64,000 nt of DNA from assembly GCA_001642415.1 (NCBI GenBank), contig LTDK01000146.1:1-64000 (forward strand), written 5' to 3'. The translations under genes were made by a program, and so were the position numbers. This document shows positions 18,671 to 29,031 of this stretch, piece after piece (positions within the stretch are counted from its first letter, which is position 1; the number at the start of each line of letters is the position of its first letter). The notes under the pieces were generated by a model. The model was given only the letters and a program-made list of their open reading frames with translations, ran no database searches and was not told the origin of the DNA. Source of the DNA: Nematocida ironsii (taxonomy: Eukaryota > Microsporidia).

Positions 18671-19209
18671 TTAGTGGTGTCACTACAGTTTTTATTGTGC
18701 TGTGCATAATAATATTAGGCCGCGTGTATAACTGGGGATATGCAAACAATATGCATATTCTAAATAAATCATAGGATATAAGTAGTGTTATTGCCTATTT
18801 AATGAACTTGGTATAAAGAAACCTAGCTTCTTGTTATATTCGGATTATAGAAATTAACAAGTAAATTATATTAGAAGTAAATTAGAAGGTGATTTTTTAG
18901 CTTTTTTATGAATATTCTTAAATTTCTTAAAATAAAATGAGAAGCCTTCCCATTTATTTTTTTATATTGTAATGCAGTGAAGAGAATTATAATTTTCAGA
19001 ATTTATTTAAATTCAAATAATTAATTACTAATGCACATAAACATATAGCATATCCTATACCTTAATAATTTCAAATAAAATCTGAAAGTATATAAGAACA
19101 AAGAATGGCAATCAAAAATACAAGACAAATTAGCAACAAACAAGCCAACAATAAGCATAATACTGTTAAAACAATCCCAAAATAGTATATATTCGGCCAG
19201 CAGTCAAAG

Positions 19210-19289
19210 ACATTAACTTCTTACAGCTGCCTTAGGACATGAGGAATTTTGGGCTATGATGTATAGAAAGCAAGTGCGTGATGCTTGAT
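19210..19289 (+). repeat. Degenerate repeat R3, copy 2
   Basis: Partial match to 15767-15840 in two blocks with similar spacing. It lies about 190 bases before the secreted gene at 19482 and just before a decamer copy. Confidence 0.4.
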
Positions 19290-19308
19290 AACTATCCAGT
19301 CGGAACCT

Positions 19309-19318
19309 TTCGGGTTAT
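19309..19318 (+). promoter_or_regulatory. TTCGGGTTAT motif copy
   Basis: Exact decamer with flank ccttTTCGGGTTAT-type context followed by attaata, plus strand, about 165 bases before the plus-strand secreted gene. One of the better placed copies. Confidence 0.38.
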
Positions 19319-19481
19319 ATTAATAAACTGATTTCTAATTAAAAAAAATATAATTGAATATAGCTGCAAAGTCAATTCAATAGATATAATAATGCATAAA
19401 AAGAAAATAGATATTTTTTATTAATGTAAGAAACAAATTGATGTATGATGGGATATAACCAGATTCAAGAAAAAATATAGA

Positions 19482-20276
19482 ATGAAAAGAATAGCAAGCT
19501 GCATAGTAATAGTTAGTATTTGTGTGCTTTGCACACAGACAAACATAGTGCAGGAGTCTGCCATTACACAGAATGCGCATACAGAAAATAATTTATCGAG
19601 TGGAGGCAGTCTGTTTGAAATCAGTGCTAATCCAGTTTTAGCTACAAATATACAGATAGACAATCAGAGAGAGCATCTTGAAAAAATAGAATGTATGCTA
19701 GCTAGTGCTGTAGATAAGTATAAAAATAATACTGAAGAGGCTCTAAGTGAAGAGCAAGTGCGAAAAAAAAGAGATCTTGGTAGCTGGAGCACATTAAAAA
19801 TGTATACTAAGCAAATATACTTAGATAAAGTTGAATTGTATGAATGGAACTCAACTACCTGGGGATTTAGTAATGAATACAAAAAGAAGACAGGAACTGA
19901 CCTAGAAAGCGACATAAATCATTGGAAAAGAGATTCGGACAATATATATAGAAGTTTTTATGAACTTATTAATAGTGGATTGTTTACTAATTACTTTCTG
20001 AACGATCCTACTATTTCATATTACAAAATTTTGGATTTTCCTATACTTACCTCAGATATTACCAAATATTATAATTTAATTATAGACAACCTAAATAGTA
20101 TAATAAAACTAGCTAATATAAAAGAAGATGGCAGGTCGCCTGATTTAGATGCAAAAAAGTCTGCTGAGTACTTTTTGAGTCTTACTTTTCCATCCTATGT
20201 GTTCAAAGAATTTGACTTTAATAATATAACACAGTATCAATCCGCAGAGGAATACATAGAAAAAAAAAATTCATAG
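19482..20276 (+). CDS. Secreted protein, 5' part of a gene split by a frameshift
   Basis: A 264-residue open frame of unknown family. Seen: a signal peptide (about 1-19, hydrophobic with several Cys and Val), a Ser/Asn-rich stretch, a tetrabasic RKKR at 94-97 that looks like a furin/Kex2-type processing site, then a Tyr/Asn/Asp-rich helical region. The frame stops at 20274-20276 right after a run of ten A (20260-20269). Past the run, the next frame stays open without a break to 21171, with the same Tyr/Asn/Ile-rich composition, so the original protein was very probably about 560 residues. One surplus base in the A-run explains the break. The cause (sequencing error, slippage, real inactivation) cannot be told from one sequence. 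Confidence 0.7.
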   Translation: MKRIASCIVIVSICVLCTQTNIVQESAITQNAHTENNLSSGGSLFEISANPVLATNIQIDNQREHLEKIECMLASAVDKYKNNTEEALSEEQVRKKRDLGSWSTLKMYTKQIYLDKVELYEWNSTTWGFSNEYKKKTGTDLESDINHWKRDSDNIYRSFYELINSGLFTNYFLNDPTISYYKILDFPILTSDITKYYNLIIDNLNSIIKLANIKEDGRSPDLDAKKSAEYFLSLTFPSYVFKEFDFNNITQYQSAEEYIEKKNS

Positions 20277-21171
20277 AACAGAGCCAGAATTTAACAATTT
20301 ACTAAGCCATATATATAAAATACAAATAATTCAGCGGAGGCTGTTTGGGCTTATTTTTTTTCAAATAAAAGAATTTCTAAAAACAGAAAGCAAAACAATT
20401 AGCACAAAAGACCAACTAATTTTTTTACTTATAAATGCAGAGAAATCACCTATAAATATAAATAATTACAATGAAAACATTAGGATACAGCGGCTATTTG
20501 CGTGGAGGCTCATGAACACTGTATTTATCCTACAGATACATGATATATTCAATCTAATGGAGAAAATCTGGAAGCTAAATGATTCGGATTATACAAACTT
20601 AAGTAAATACATCTATAATTATAGAGATGGCCATATACAACAGAAGAATGGGTATTTTAAAAAAATCAATGATCTTATTATGTTAGTTAAGCACAAACTT
20701 ACAATTACAGATGCGTTGTATTTAGATAAAGAAAAAGTAGAGATGATAAGCGTTAGTACAAGATATTTAGCATGCCAAATGCTAAATCTATTATACTACT
20801 TTATTCTATTTGATGACAGCGAAGTATTTGTGAATAAGTACTTTATAGCTAAGAACATTGATGAAAACTATGAAGAGTTTAATAGGGCTTTAGCTAGATA
20901 TGCGCATTACGTATGGAAATCATCACTATATATGGAAAGCTATCTTAATATATCAAAAGAGGACAGAGATACTTATGATATAGAATACTTATACAGGATG
21001 CTTAAAAAGCTATCAATTTCAAACACAAATGATATAAAAAGGATAACTCCAAATGACATATGTTCAGAAGATATTGTTAATACCGGAAGTAGATTTATAT
21101 ATCATAAAACCATGACATTTATATTAATATGTGTGCAAGCTGTTCTAAGTTTTCTTCCAATTGGCAACTAA
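20271..21171 (+). CDS. 3' part of the frameshifted secreted protein gene
   Basis: This frame is open directly from the A-run at 20260-20269 to the stop at 21171, about 300 codons. The first ATG in it is only at 20512, which would give a 219-residue protein with no signal peptide. Its 5' portion (20271-20511) reads as normal local protein (Ile/Lys/Asn-rich, helical) without any start, so I take it as the continuation of the gene at 19482 and not a separate one. The C-terminus ends in a hydrophobic stretch (FILICVQAVLSFLPIGN) that could be a membrane or GPI-type anchor signal. Family unknown. Confidence 0.6.
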
Positions 21172-21486
21172 TAATAAATAAATGTTTCATGGTATATTGT
21201 ATTCTAAAAATAATTCAAAAATATAAAATTCCAATAAAGCTAAATATAGTAAAGGTCTATTATATTATTAAGGCAGGGATTCTATCTATTAGCAATCAGA
21301 GGAAGATATTTTGTATATAAGCTATAAAAGCACTAAACTAGTTCTTATTTAAAACTGATTTGAATATGCGCTCAAATAAGAAACAACAGAAAATATATGT
21401 TCTTATGTAATGTAAATCACCTATTAAGCGTAATTGCTATAAGCAAATTTGATTAACATAAAAGTAATAAAAACACAGCAGGTAAT
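21172..21486. other. Intergenic between convergent genes
   Basis: AT-rich spacer; no feature recognised. Confidence 0.5.
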
Positions 21487-22566
21487 TTATTCAGTATAAC
21501 TATCAATTATACTTGCAATGGCCATTTTCTTATTATCTGGCTGACCATTTACTAGTTTAGATAGAAAATATATGGTGCATTCATCAGGGAGGTACTGCAA
21601 ATTGACACTAATACAAGACTTTTTGAGTTTATATATGTCTTTAAGGAAAAAAACATGCAGCTTACTATTTGTAATGCACTTAGATGTGTCAAACGAAATA
21701 TCTGCAAGAACTTTTTCTTTTTCTATCCAGAGTATATAGAGAAAATTTTTCTTATAAAGGATTTCTTCTGTTATAACAGAAAAGGTGCTTATTCCTGAAT
21801 TATTAAGCCATAAAAATTGAAGCATATTAAAAGAAAGAAACTTAATAAGGTTGTCTGCATCGCTTGGGCCACGGCTGTTGCTGATTCTTAGCGAAGCAAT
21901 ATTCTGTGAGAGAGCCAGGTTATGCACAGGTGAAGGATTATAAAAGTTAAGGTTGCACCTTTCAAATGTAAGAATTTCTAAATTTGGAAAAAGTGCAAGG
22001 AATTTTATAAGTGCATTTACTTCATAGGCATCATTGCTGGAGGTAACATTGGTTAGAGTAAGAGACAAAATATTTTCTAATAGGGAGTTGCTACTAAACG
22101 AGTCTAAATTACAAACAAGATGCATGTTTTCAATAGAAAGTGAGAAAATGCTCTTCTGTTCGCTTGCCATTTCCAAGAGTAGCAGAAGATCATTCATATA
22201 TGTCTGCTGATACTCAGTAGTTGGAATTTTTCTTAAGAATATTTCAAGCCTAAATTCGCTTTCTGTCCTTTTATGCAAAAATATGCCAGCTCCATACCCT
22301 TCTATGAACCGATCAAATGAAACTCGCATAATTTCTGGCTTATTGTCTAGCAGCATTTCTGAAACAAGAACACTTGGATTTCTAGAGCGGATTGGTGCTG
22401 GGAACTTGTAAATTCCCGAAAAATTGGTCTTTATGGTTTTTATAGGAGAAAAGAGCATATTATAGAATGGTTGCGCATAGTTTGACTCACGTGACCCCAT
22501 GATACCAGAAGGTAAAAGAATCCATCCTAAAACCACAGCAGAGATACGTAGTGCAGCAACTTTCAT
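21487..22566 (-). CDS. Secreted leucine-rich-repeat protein
   Basis: A 359-residue predicted secreted protein. Seen: a signal peptide at about 1-24, then a mixed region, and at about 139-280 a run of irregular leucine-rich repeats (LSLSIENMHLV, ILSLTLTNVTS, LEILTFERCNL, IASLRISNS, LQFLWLNNSGI), each with the LxxLxLxxN-like pattern. The C-terminal part is mixed, with several Lys. Leucine-rich-repeat proteins are a common exported class in microsporidia and may bind host or spore partners, but no partner can be named. The start lies 38 bases after the stop of the 542-residue gene on the same strand, so its promoter must lie in or near that gene's end. Confidence 0.75.
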   Translation of the reverse strand: MKVAALRISAVVLGWILLPSGIMGSRESNYAQPFYNMLFSPIKTIKTNFSGIYKFPAPIRSRNPSVLVSEMLLDNKPEIMRVSFDRFIEGYGAGIFLHKRTESEFRLEIFLRKIPTTEYQQTYMNDLLLLLEMASEQKSIFSLSIENMHLVCNLDSFSSNSLLENILSLTLTNVTSSNDAYEVNALIKFLALFPNLEILTFERCNLNFYNPSPVHNLALSQNIASLRISNSRGPSDADNLIKFLSFNMLQFLWLNNSGISTFSVITEEILYKKNFLYILWIEKEKVLADISFDTSKCITNSKLHVFFLKDIYKLKKSCISVNLQYLPDECTIYFLSKLVNGQPDNKKMAIASIIDSYTE

Positions 22567-22604
22567 AACTTTCCGGTGGTTAGAATATTTGATTTATTTT
22601 TATA

Positions 22605-24233
22605 TCATTGGGTAGGTAAAAGAAGATATAATATGTGCATTAAGTAGCTACGGCTAAGAACATTGGTTTCCTCATCATCGCAGCTGCAGTTGGTATAAAT
22701 ATTGTGTACATGCATTAAAGTGTTTGAAAGGCTCTTTAAAACGGGAATGCTATCATGCCAGATGTCCTTGCATATAATAACAACCTGGGGCTTGTTGTGA
22801 ATAATAATGGCTATTTGTAGCATGGCGTTATACACCTCTACCGATTCTTTAGACCGGCCCCAAAAAAGAGAAAAAAAGACTCCTCGCGCATTCTTTTTTC
22901 TCCACTGTTGATACAGAGAATATGCACACTGTGCCAACTCAGGAAGAGAAGAATCATTTGCTGAGGTAATTAATGCCTTTTTATGCACTTTAAATATTTC
23001 AAAAATATCCTCAAATATACTGCACAGCACAGAATTGCTATTTAGCATGCTTTCTGGATACTGCTTTAGAATTAATCTAGCAATGCAGGAAATTTGCGAA
23101 TAGCTTTTTAGGTTAAGAAGGGCAGAAAAGGTATGTTTTACTTTCTGAAGGTAGTCGATATTTAATCGAGAGATGGCAGAAGCAATTTCAAGATATCTTT
23201 CAACCCACATAGCAGCATTGCAGTTATTAATCGCATGAATGATTAAGGAAAGGACTCTTCGAGAAATTCTAAACATTCTTAGTGGAATGAGCGGATAGAG
23301 TGTTGCTTCTTTGTAGATAAACCATCCTTCTTCATACTTTTTAAGCCGTATGCATTTATCAAGCATTGCTTCTGTCGCGCCCTCTACTCCTTTGCTAGTG
23401 CTCCACTTGTGCAAAGAAAGATTCCAGTAAAATTCTTTGTGCTTATTGCAGTGCCACTGCTTTACAGTATGGAATAGCGCGATTTTTTCCTCTTTTGTGC
23501 ATGAAGGCATGTCACATCCATCTGATGCTTCCTCTACTAGATTTCGAAACCGCTTATCGCATTCTGGGGAAGTGGCTTCAATATCAACGTCGGAGTTTCG
23601 CAGGCCTAGTGTGTCTCTGAGCTGTGTTAAAATCTTCAGTGTTTTTTCATTTTGTGTGTATAAGGATGCCAGCAGAGCCAATTTATAAATTCCTAGATCC
23701 TTTTGGTCTAATTGGTCATAAATAGAGAAAAATCTTTGATATTCTTTTCGGCACAATAGCATTTCTAGCACATGATAGCAGTCAGAGATGCTGGTGCGAA
23801 TTTTCTCTTTGCAGTGCCTGTCCATGTATACTTTGTATGTTAAGGACTCAATTTCTTGTTCGCAGTGGATGTCTGTATGTCCGGTATATGTTGGCTTAAA
23901 ATTTCTATCTAGCTGTATTGTAAAAAGAATCATCTTTTCAAAGTTGCAAATCGTTTTGAAAGAGCCAGAATATATTAGGGAAGGCCGATCTGGGTGCTGC
24001 TGTGATATGCAGAATAAAATATTTGAATATAGCGAAATCGCATGAGGGAGTGGTGAGTTTAATGAACATCCAAGCGTTCCACACTTTTTAAAAGACTTAA
24101 AAATATCCTCAACAACAGGTCTATTTTTTTCATCGTTAATAATATATGCGTTCTGAGTGCTTTTACACTCTAGTAGGGTGTTAGTGTCTGGAGTACATAG
24201 CATGTTTTCCATGTCCATTGTATTTTTTTCCAT
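22605..24233 (-). CDS. Unknown helical protein
   Basis: A 542-residue protein with no signal peptide and no membrane span, which I do not recognise. Seen: many Cys and His spread over the length, an N-terminal part with strand-like segments (about 60-150), then from about 155 a run of helical hairpin-like units (for example KEYQRFFSIYDQLDQ, YEEGWFIYKEAT, CIARLILKQYP, YNAMLQIAIIIHNKP) reminiscent of degenerate TPR/PPR-like helical repeats. The repeat reading is weak and does not define a function. A decamer copy lies on the same strand 187 bases upstream of its start. It forms a tandem pair with the secreted LRR gene. Confidence 0.6.
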   Translation of the reverse strand: MEKNTMDMENMLCTPDTNTLLECKSTQNAYIINDEKNRPVVEDIFKSFKKCGTLGCSLNSPLPHAISLYSNILFCISQQHPDRPSLIYSGSFKTICNFEKMILFTIQLDRNFKPTYTGHTDIHCEQEIESLTYKVYMDRHCKEKIRTSISDCYHVLEMLLCRKEYQRFFSIYDQLDQKDLGIYKLALLASLYTQNEKTLKILTQLRDTLGLRNSDVDIEATSPECDKRFRNLVEEASDGCDMPSCTKEEKIALFHTVKQWHCNKHKEFYWNLSLHKWSTSKGVEGATEAMLDKCIRLKKYEEGWFIYKEATLYPLIPLRMFRISRRVLSLIIHAINNCNAAMWVERYLEIASAISRLNIDYLQKVKHTFSALLNLKSYSQISCIARLILKQYPESMLNSNSVLCSIFEDIFEIFKVHKKALITSANDSSLPELAQCAYSLYQQWRKKNARGVFFSLFWGRSKESVEVYNAMLQIAIIIHNKPQVVIICKDIWHDSIPVLKSLSNTLMHVHNIYTNCSCDDEETNVLSRSYLMHILYLLLPTQ

Positions 24234-24967
24234 ACCAATAAAACATTAGAAACATATGTATTTGTTACAAAGTATTTTGATTTTCAAAGCACGATTAAAT
24301 ACAAATATAAATACAATGTACCCGCAGGCCACTTGCTGTGCAGAGTTCTAAAAACACGCAGAAATTCTCTAAAAAGCAAAGGAAATCTAAAAATAGCCTA
24401 GAAGCCAGAAGGCTGCTATATAACCCGAAAATTGTATAGTGAAGGAAGAAATTCACTACAAATATTCTAAGATTGTTTATAATAGCGCAAAGAATGAACC
24501 ATGGAAGAAAAATGTGTTGTTCACACATATGAATGCAATTTGAAAATAGATAAAAGTGAGTATATCGAATAATATAGGGGTTTGAATTTATCTACTTAAA
24601 GGATTGCTTCTATAAATAGAGAATAAATCAGTTTAAAGGCTTGTATAGGAGAAATGCCAATGTATAACTACTCTATTTTCTCTAAACAGGTTTTAGATTG
24701 TTTCTGAATATTATGAAGTATAGAAAGTTGTTTGTAAAACAATTTAAATATTATACTACTAAGGAAATTAAAGGATAATATGTTTTCTGTGCATGAAATG
24801 CGCAGAAGTTATATTAGAACCCGAAATATTTATATTAAATAGGCAGAAAAGATGCAAATACTATGAAATAAACATACGCGGCTTTTCTATGTTCTATCTG
24901 TTTAGTATTAAGAAAGGAAAGATTATTAACAGAATAAGTATAAAAATAAAAATAGTGTAATTTTTAC
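24234..24967. other. AT-rich divergent intergenic region with two decamer-like copies
   Basis: Between the 542-residue gene (minus) and the leucyl-tRNA synthetase (plus). It holds an exact decamer at 24420-24429 and a near copy at 24816-24825, both reading toward the minus-strand gene. A 77-residue minus-strand frame at 24295-24528 overlaps the motif and is probably chance. Confidence 0.5.
24420..24429 (-). promoter_or_regulatory. TTCGGGTTAT motif copy (minus strand)
   Basis: Exact decamer on the minus strand, 187 bases upstream of the minus-strand gene starting at 24233 and in the same orientation. A one-base variant (tagaacccgaaa on plus) lies further upstream at about 24815-24825. Confidence 0.38.
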
Positions 24968-27571
24968 ATGACAGAGCAGAGTAGCACACATTCAGTAAAG
25001 GATGGAAAAAAAGAAGAGTTATTAGAAATAGAAAGAAAAATGCAGGAAACATGGAAAGAAAGGAAAGAATATGAAATGGATGCCTGCAAGGGGAAGAAGA
25101 AATACTTTACAACGTTTCCATATGCATACATGAACGGAAAGTTACACTTAGGACATATGTTCAGTTTTAGCAAAGCAGACTTTGCTGCCAGGTTTAAGAG
25201 GATTACAGGGTATAATTCATTATTTCCCTATGCATTCCACTGCACGGGAATGCCTATTAAGGCAGCGGCGGATAAGCTGAAAGATGAAATGACAGGGGTT
25301 AGAAGAACTGGACAAACAGAAATATTACGGTCAATGGGGATAGAAGAGGAGGAGATTGAAAAATTTACAGATGCATCATACTGGCTGAGATATTTCCCTG
25401 TTAAGGCTAGAAACACTCTGGAGAAGTTTGGTGCAGCTGTTGACTGGCGACGATGTTTTATAACAACTGATGCAAATTGGTTTTATGACTCATTTATCTG
25501 CTGGCAGTTTGAGAAATTAAGAAAGCAAAACAGAGTATCCTTTGGGAAGCGATATACAGTATATTGCCCCAAGGACAACCAGCCGTGCATGGACCACGAC
25601 AGACAGTCTGGGGAGGGAGTGCTGCCGCAGGAGTATCTTTTAGTCAAAGTTCCTATCGAGGTTGGTGGCAAAAACTACAAGCTACTGGCTGTTGAGAAGG
25701 AAGGACTTGCTGCGCCATATAAGTGTGTGGTAAGCACAGGCGTTACTTATAGTGTTGTGGAACTTGATGGAGACCTTGTGATTATTTCGCCCACGTGTAT
25801 ACCAAATTTAAGTGCACAAAACTACAAGGTAAAGGAGGTTGAGTCTCTGGAGGGGGCTTTACTAGCAGACTGCACAATTCAGTATAGAGGAGAAGATTTA
25901 AAGATAGAGGGCACTACAGCAATTGGTCTGCCGGCATCAAAGATTATTATCTCACAGATTGGCAGCTCAAATGAAAAGAGCAAGGAGCCACTGGAGCGCA
26001 TATATCCAACAGTAAAGTACTACGAGCCGCTTTCAAAAGTAATAAGCAGGTCAGGAGCAGAGTGTATTGTGGCCTTGGTAGATCAGTGGCATCTTAATTA
26101 CGGAGAGGATTCCTGGAAAGCACTGGCCCAAGAATGCATAGACAATATGGATTTAACAAAAGAAACAAGGGAGTCTCTAAACTTTGGATTAGGGTGGCTG
26201 TCTAAATGGGCCTGCAGTAGAAGCTATGGGCTAGGCACTAAGCTTCCATGGGATCCAGAGTATGTAATAGACTCTCTGAGTGACTCTACAATATACATGG
26301 CATTTTACACAGTGAAGCATCTTCTTTCATCTGATATATTTGGAGAAGAGCCTCTTATAGACAAGTCGCTTGTAGATTACGACTTCTGGGAATCAATATT
26401 TGGAGAAACGCCAGTGGCAGGAAAGGAGCCAGCAGTGTACAACCATCCATCAGTAGTAAAAATGCGAGAGGAATTCACATACTTTTATCCTGTGGATCTA
26501 AGGCCATCTGCAAAGGATTTAACAAACAATCATCTTTTGTTCTTTATCTATAATCATGTATCACTGTTCCGAAAGGAGCTGTGGCCACAGAAAATATTCA
26601 CGAATGGGCACATTATGCTGGATAATGAAAAAATGAGCAAAAGTATTGGAAACTTCCTTACAGGAGATGAGGCAATTGAAAAGTTCTGCGCAGATGCGGT
26701 TAGGCTGACTCTAGCCTCTGGAGGAGATACCGATCAGGACAGCAACTTTTCCCAGCAGACATGCAATGCAGCTGTTCTTCGTATCCACAAGCTATATAAA
26801 GCAATTTCACCAATTTTTGCTGGGATGAGATGCTCATCGCTGGAGGCAGAGATAGATAGGCTGGAGAAGCAGTTAAAGGCAGATTTATCATCAGAATTTA
26901 CAGAAGACTCGCTCATGTTCAACAAGGTGCTTCTTTTAAAAAATCAGACAATTAGTGCATTTGAGTCTCTTTTCTTCAGAGAAGGTGTGATGCATGGGTT
27001 TTATTCACTTGAGCCGCTGATTGAGCACCATTCAAAGATGACCAAGAATAATGAGCTGATTAAGTATGCATGGCTTGTGTTTTTATCACTGAACTATCCA
27101 ATAATTCCCCACGTAACAGAATACATTCTTAAAGATGTGACAGAAACTCCGTTCTGTGTCTCTGAGATAGTAAAGAGAAGCGAGATAGCACAAGACATTG
27201 TAGACATGGGGGAGTGGATAGACAAAGTTGTGGTGCACACCAAGAAGACTCTTGCAAGATACAGAAAGAAAAAACAAAATGTGAACAGCATTGAATTATC
27301 ATTCTTGAAAGAGCTGCTTCCATGGCACGTAAAGGCAAACACTCTTACAACAGAGGAGATAAAGAAAGCCAACTGGAAGGAGTATGGTGTAACAGTGCCG
27401 ACTGTTCTTCAGTATACCTCGGCTAAGCCAAAGATACTTCCTAGAAGAATTGAAGCTCTTATGATGCTACAGGATAAGATAGCCAAGGAGTTGGAAATAG
27501 ACTCATTCTCGGCAGTGGAAAGTGCAGGGGGTGGGGTGGACCTACCTACAATTCGCTTACTAACGAAATAA
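24968..27571 (+). CDS. Leucyl-tRNA synthetase, cytosolic
   Basis: An 867-residue class I synthetase charging tRNA-Leu. Seen: the HLGH form of the HIGH motif at 60-63 within [36 protein letters not shown] typical of archaeal/eukaryotic LeuRS; an inserted editing domain (roughly 190-380) with the conserved Thr-rich and Asp sites in reduced form; [19 protein letters not shown]; and KMSKS at 555-559 in [11 protein letters not shown]. Cytosolic LeuRS usually exceeds 1050 residues; the editing domain and the C-terminal domain are both trimmed here, as is usual in microsporidia. The DP-type factor follows 36 bases downstream on the same strand. Confidence 0.95.
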   Translation: MTEQSSTHSVKDGKKEELLEIERKMQETWKERKEYEMDACKGKKKYFTTFPYAYMNGKLHLGHMFSFSKADFAARFKRITGYNSLFPYAFHCTGMPIKAAADKLKDEMTGVRRTGQTEILRSMGIEEEEIEKFTDASYWLRYFPVKARNTLEKFGAAVDWRRCFITTDANWFYDSFICWQFEKLRKQNRVSFGKRYTVYCPKDNQPCMDHDRQSGEGVLPQEYLLVKVPIEVGGKNYKLLAVEKEGLAAPYKCVVSTGVTYSVVELDGDLVIISPTCIPNLSAQNYKVKEVESLEGALLADCTIQYRGEDLKIEGTTAIGLPASKIIISQIGSSNEKSKEPLERIYPTVKYYEPLSKVISRSGAECIVALVDQWHLNYGEDSWKALAQECIDNMDLTKETRESLNFGLGWLSKWACSRSYGLGTKLPWDPEYVIDSLSDSTIYMAFYTVKHLLSSDIFGEEPLIDKSLVDYDFWESIFGETPVAGKEPAVYNHPSVVKMREEFTYFYPVDLRPSAKDLTNNHLLFFIYNHVSLFRKELWPQKIFTNGHIMLDNEKMSKSIGNFLTGDEAIEKFCADAVRLTLASGGDTDQDSNFSQQTCNAAVLRIHKLYKAISPIFAGMRCSSLEAEIDRLEKQLKADLSSEFTEDSLMFNKVLLLKNQTISAFESLFFREGVMHGFYSLEPLIEHHSKMTKNNELIKYAWLVFLSLNYPIIPHVTEYILKDVTETPFCVSEIVKRSEIAQDIVDMGEWIDKVVVHTKKTLARYRKKKQNVNSIELSFLKELLPWHVKANTLTTEEIKKANWKEYGVTVPTVLQYTSAKPKILPRRIEALMMLQDKIAKELEIDSFSAVESAGGGVDLPTIRLLTK

Positions 27572-27607
27572 ATAATATTACTTTACTCCTGAATAAATTA
27601 TTAAAAT

Positions 27608-28396
27608 ATGAACACCAGACTAAAGAAGGAGAGAACCGGCCTCAAAGCGTTTAGTGCGATGATATTGTCCATAATGCAGAAAGAGAAATCAATAGAATAC
27701 ACAAAGGTAGCAGACATAATTATGTCGATGACAGAGGGAACGGGCGATGATAAAAATGTAAAGAGGAGGGTGTATGATGCGCTTAATGTAATGTGTGCAG
27801 TAAACTTGATAAAAAAAGAGAAGAAGATGGCATACTTAACAGATGACCAACTGTGTTCCTGCGAGGAGGAGGTTGAGAAAAGGCTAGCGACTCTCGGGCA
27901 GTCAATAGTATCCACACCTAAACTTAAAGAAAGAGTTGAAGAGAAAAAAAGAGTATTGGAGGAAACAATCAAAAGAAAAGAGCTATTATTGCGGCTGATA
28001 CGGCGGAATTCTGAAAGAGAAATAGAAGAGAAGGAAAAGCTACACCTCCCATTCATTCTCATAAGCACACAAAAGAAGTCAAGAATTGACTGCGAAACAA
28101 ATGATAAACGATCCTACTTCAAGTTTATATTCACCAGCCCATACAAAATATATGAAGATGTCCATATTCTTAAGCAAATCTTCGGAGATAAGTCAATAAG
28201 CCTGCAAACAAAAGAGCACTATCCTGGCCAGCACACAGAGCAGAAAGAGAATATTTCAACCGCGGCTAAAATTCAGAACAATTGGCAGAAAAACAAGCCA
28301 GATGCAGATAAAGGTGCGCCTGGCAGTCCACTAGGCTCTAGCTATATGTTCACTGAAGACGACGACTGGCTAAATCTTTACAACTTCTTAAACTAA
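27608..28396 (+). CDS. DP-type transcription factor (E2F dimerisation partner)
   Basis: A 262-residue DP/TFDP homologue, the partner of E2F proteins in G1/S gene control. Seen: a winged-helix DNA-binding domain at about 8-80 with the recognition helix NVKRRVYDALNV (DP: NIRRRVYDALNV; the RRxYD core contacts the GCGC site), directly followed by VNLIKKEKK (DP: MNIISKEKK). A leucine-zipper-like helix follows at about 90-140, then the DP-type marked-box region LPFILISTQKKSRIDC (DP: LPFIIVNTSKKTVIDC). The C-terminal tail is acidic with DDDWLNLYNFLN. It resembles DP more than E2F. Its E2F partner is not in the window. Confidence 0.88.
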   Translation: MNTRLKKERTGLKAFSAMILSIMQKEKSIEYTKVADIIMSMTEGTGDDKNVKRRVYDALNVMCAVNLIKKEKKMAYLTDDQLCSCEEEVEKRLATLGQSIVSTPKLKERVEEKKRVLEETIKRKELLLRLIRRNSEREIEEKEKLHLPFILISTQKKSRIDCETNDKRSYFKFIFTSPYKIYEDVHILKQIFGDKSISLQTKEHYPGQHTEQKENISTAAKIQNNWQKNKPDADKGAPGSPLGSSYMFTEDDDWLNLYNFLN

Positions 28397-28628
28397 TAAA
28401 CTGTAATCCAACTACTATTTTTTCCTATATATAATAGAAGTGTGTATAATGCTCTGTATAGCACAAAAGACAGACACAAAGTAGCCAAACCGCGCGAATA
28501 CATTCTCTCTCTGCTATGCAATGAGTGTTTCTTTAAAATAAATATTATTTCTGTATTTATCATTTTATTCTTTATTCTGTTAGATATAATCCTTATATTA
28601 TTTAATAACAAGCATATTATTTTATTTT

Positions 28629-28970
28629 ATGGTTGTTTATAAAGTAAGAAACTTACTGGACATAACACAGCCTCTTCTGAACCACGAGGAAAGGAAAAAT
28701 ATTCCAGAAATACTGAAGGCGGTGGTAGAAGTACTCACGCCAGAATTTGAAAAGAATAATATATCTGAAACAAGTACTAATCAGGTTAGAATCGTATACA
28801 TAGAAACAAACGGAAAAGAGATTGGTGTAAATACAATATTTGAGTGTCAAAATAATAAAGATAAAGTAATAAACATATCTAAAACAAAAATACACAAAAG
28901 TACCCAATACAAGGTAGATAAAGAATTAATCAATACACTTTTGTCTAAAACAAGAAAAAGTAAAACATAA
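28629..28970 (+). CDS. Small unknown protein
   Basis: A 113-residue protein starting directly after TTTT, with balanced coding composition and no signal peptide or membrane span. Seen: an N-terminal helical half (about 1-45, KVRNLLDITQPLL...EVLTPEF), then strand-rich segments (NQVRIVYIETNG) and a basic end. I do not recognise a family. It lies between the DP-type factor and the PTP1-like gene, 61 bases before the latter, all on the plus strand. Confidence 0.55.
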   Translation: MVVYKVRNLLDITQPLLNHEERKNIPEILKAVVEVLTPEFEKNNISETSTNQVRIVYIETNGKEIGVNTIFECQNNKDKVINISKTKIHKSTQYKVDKELINTLLSKTRKSKT

Positions 28971-29031
28971 ATTATATCAGAATGTTTTACGTCTGCCTAT
29001 ATAGAATAAGAAGCGGTGTAGAAATATTAAT

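Larger units (their letters stand above)
18128..19481. other. Intergenic region with GC-rich island, repeat R3 copy 2 and a decamer
   Basis: 1.35 kb between the tail-anchored-like gene and the secreted gene at 19482. The left third holds the GC-rich hairpin island listed separately; the rest is AT-rich with R3 copy 2 and the decamer at 19309. The short minus-strand frames inside the island (18353-18538, 18561-18749) have compositions unlike local genes and are not called. Confidence 0.5.

Noticed and set aside
18561..18749. Open frames in the GC-rich island as genes
   Set aside because: Codon composition unlike local genes, no homology-like pattern, and the region folds into hairpins; RNA is the better reading.
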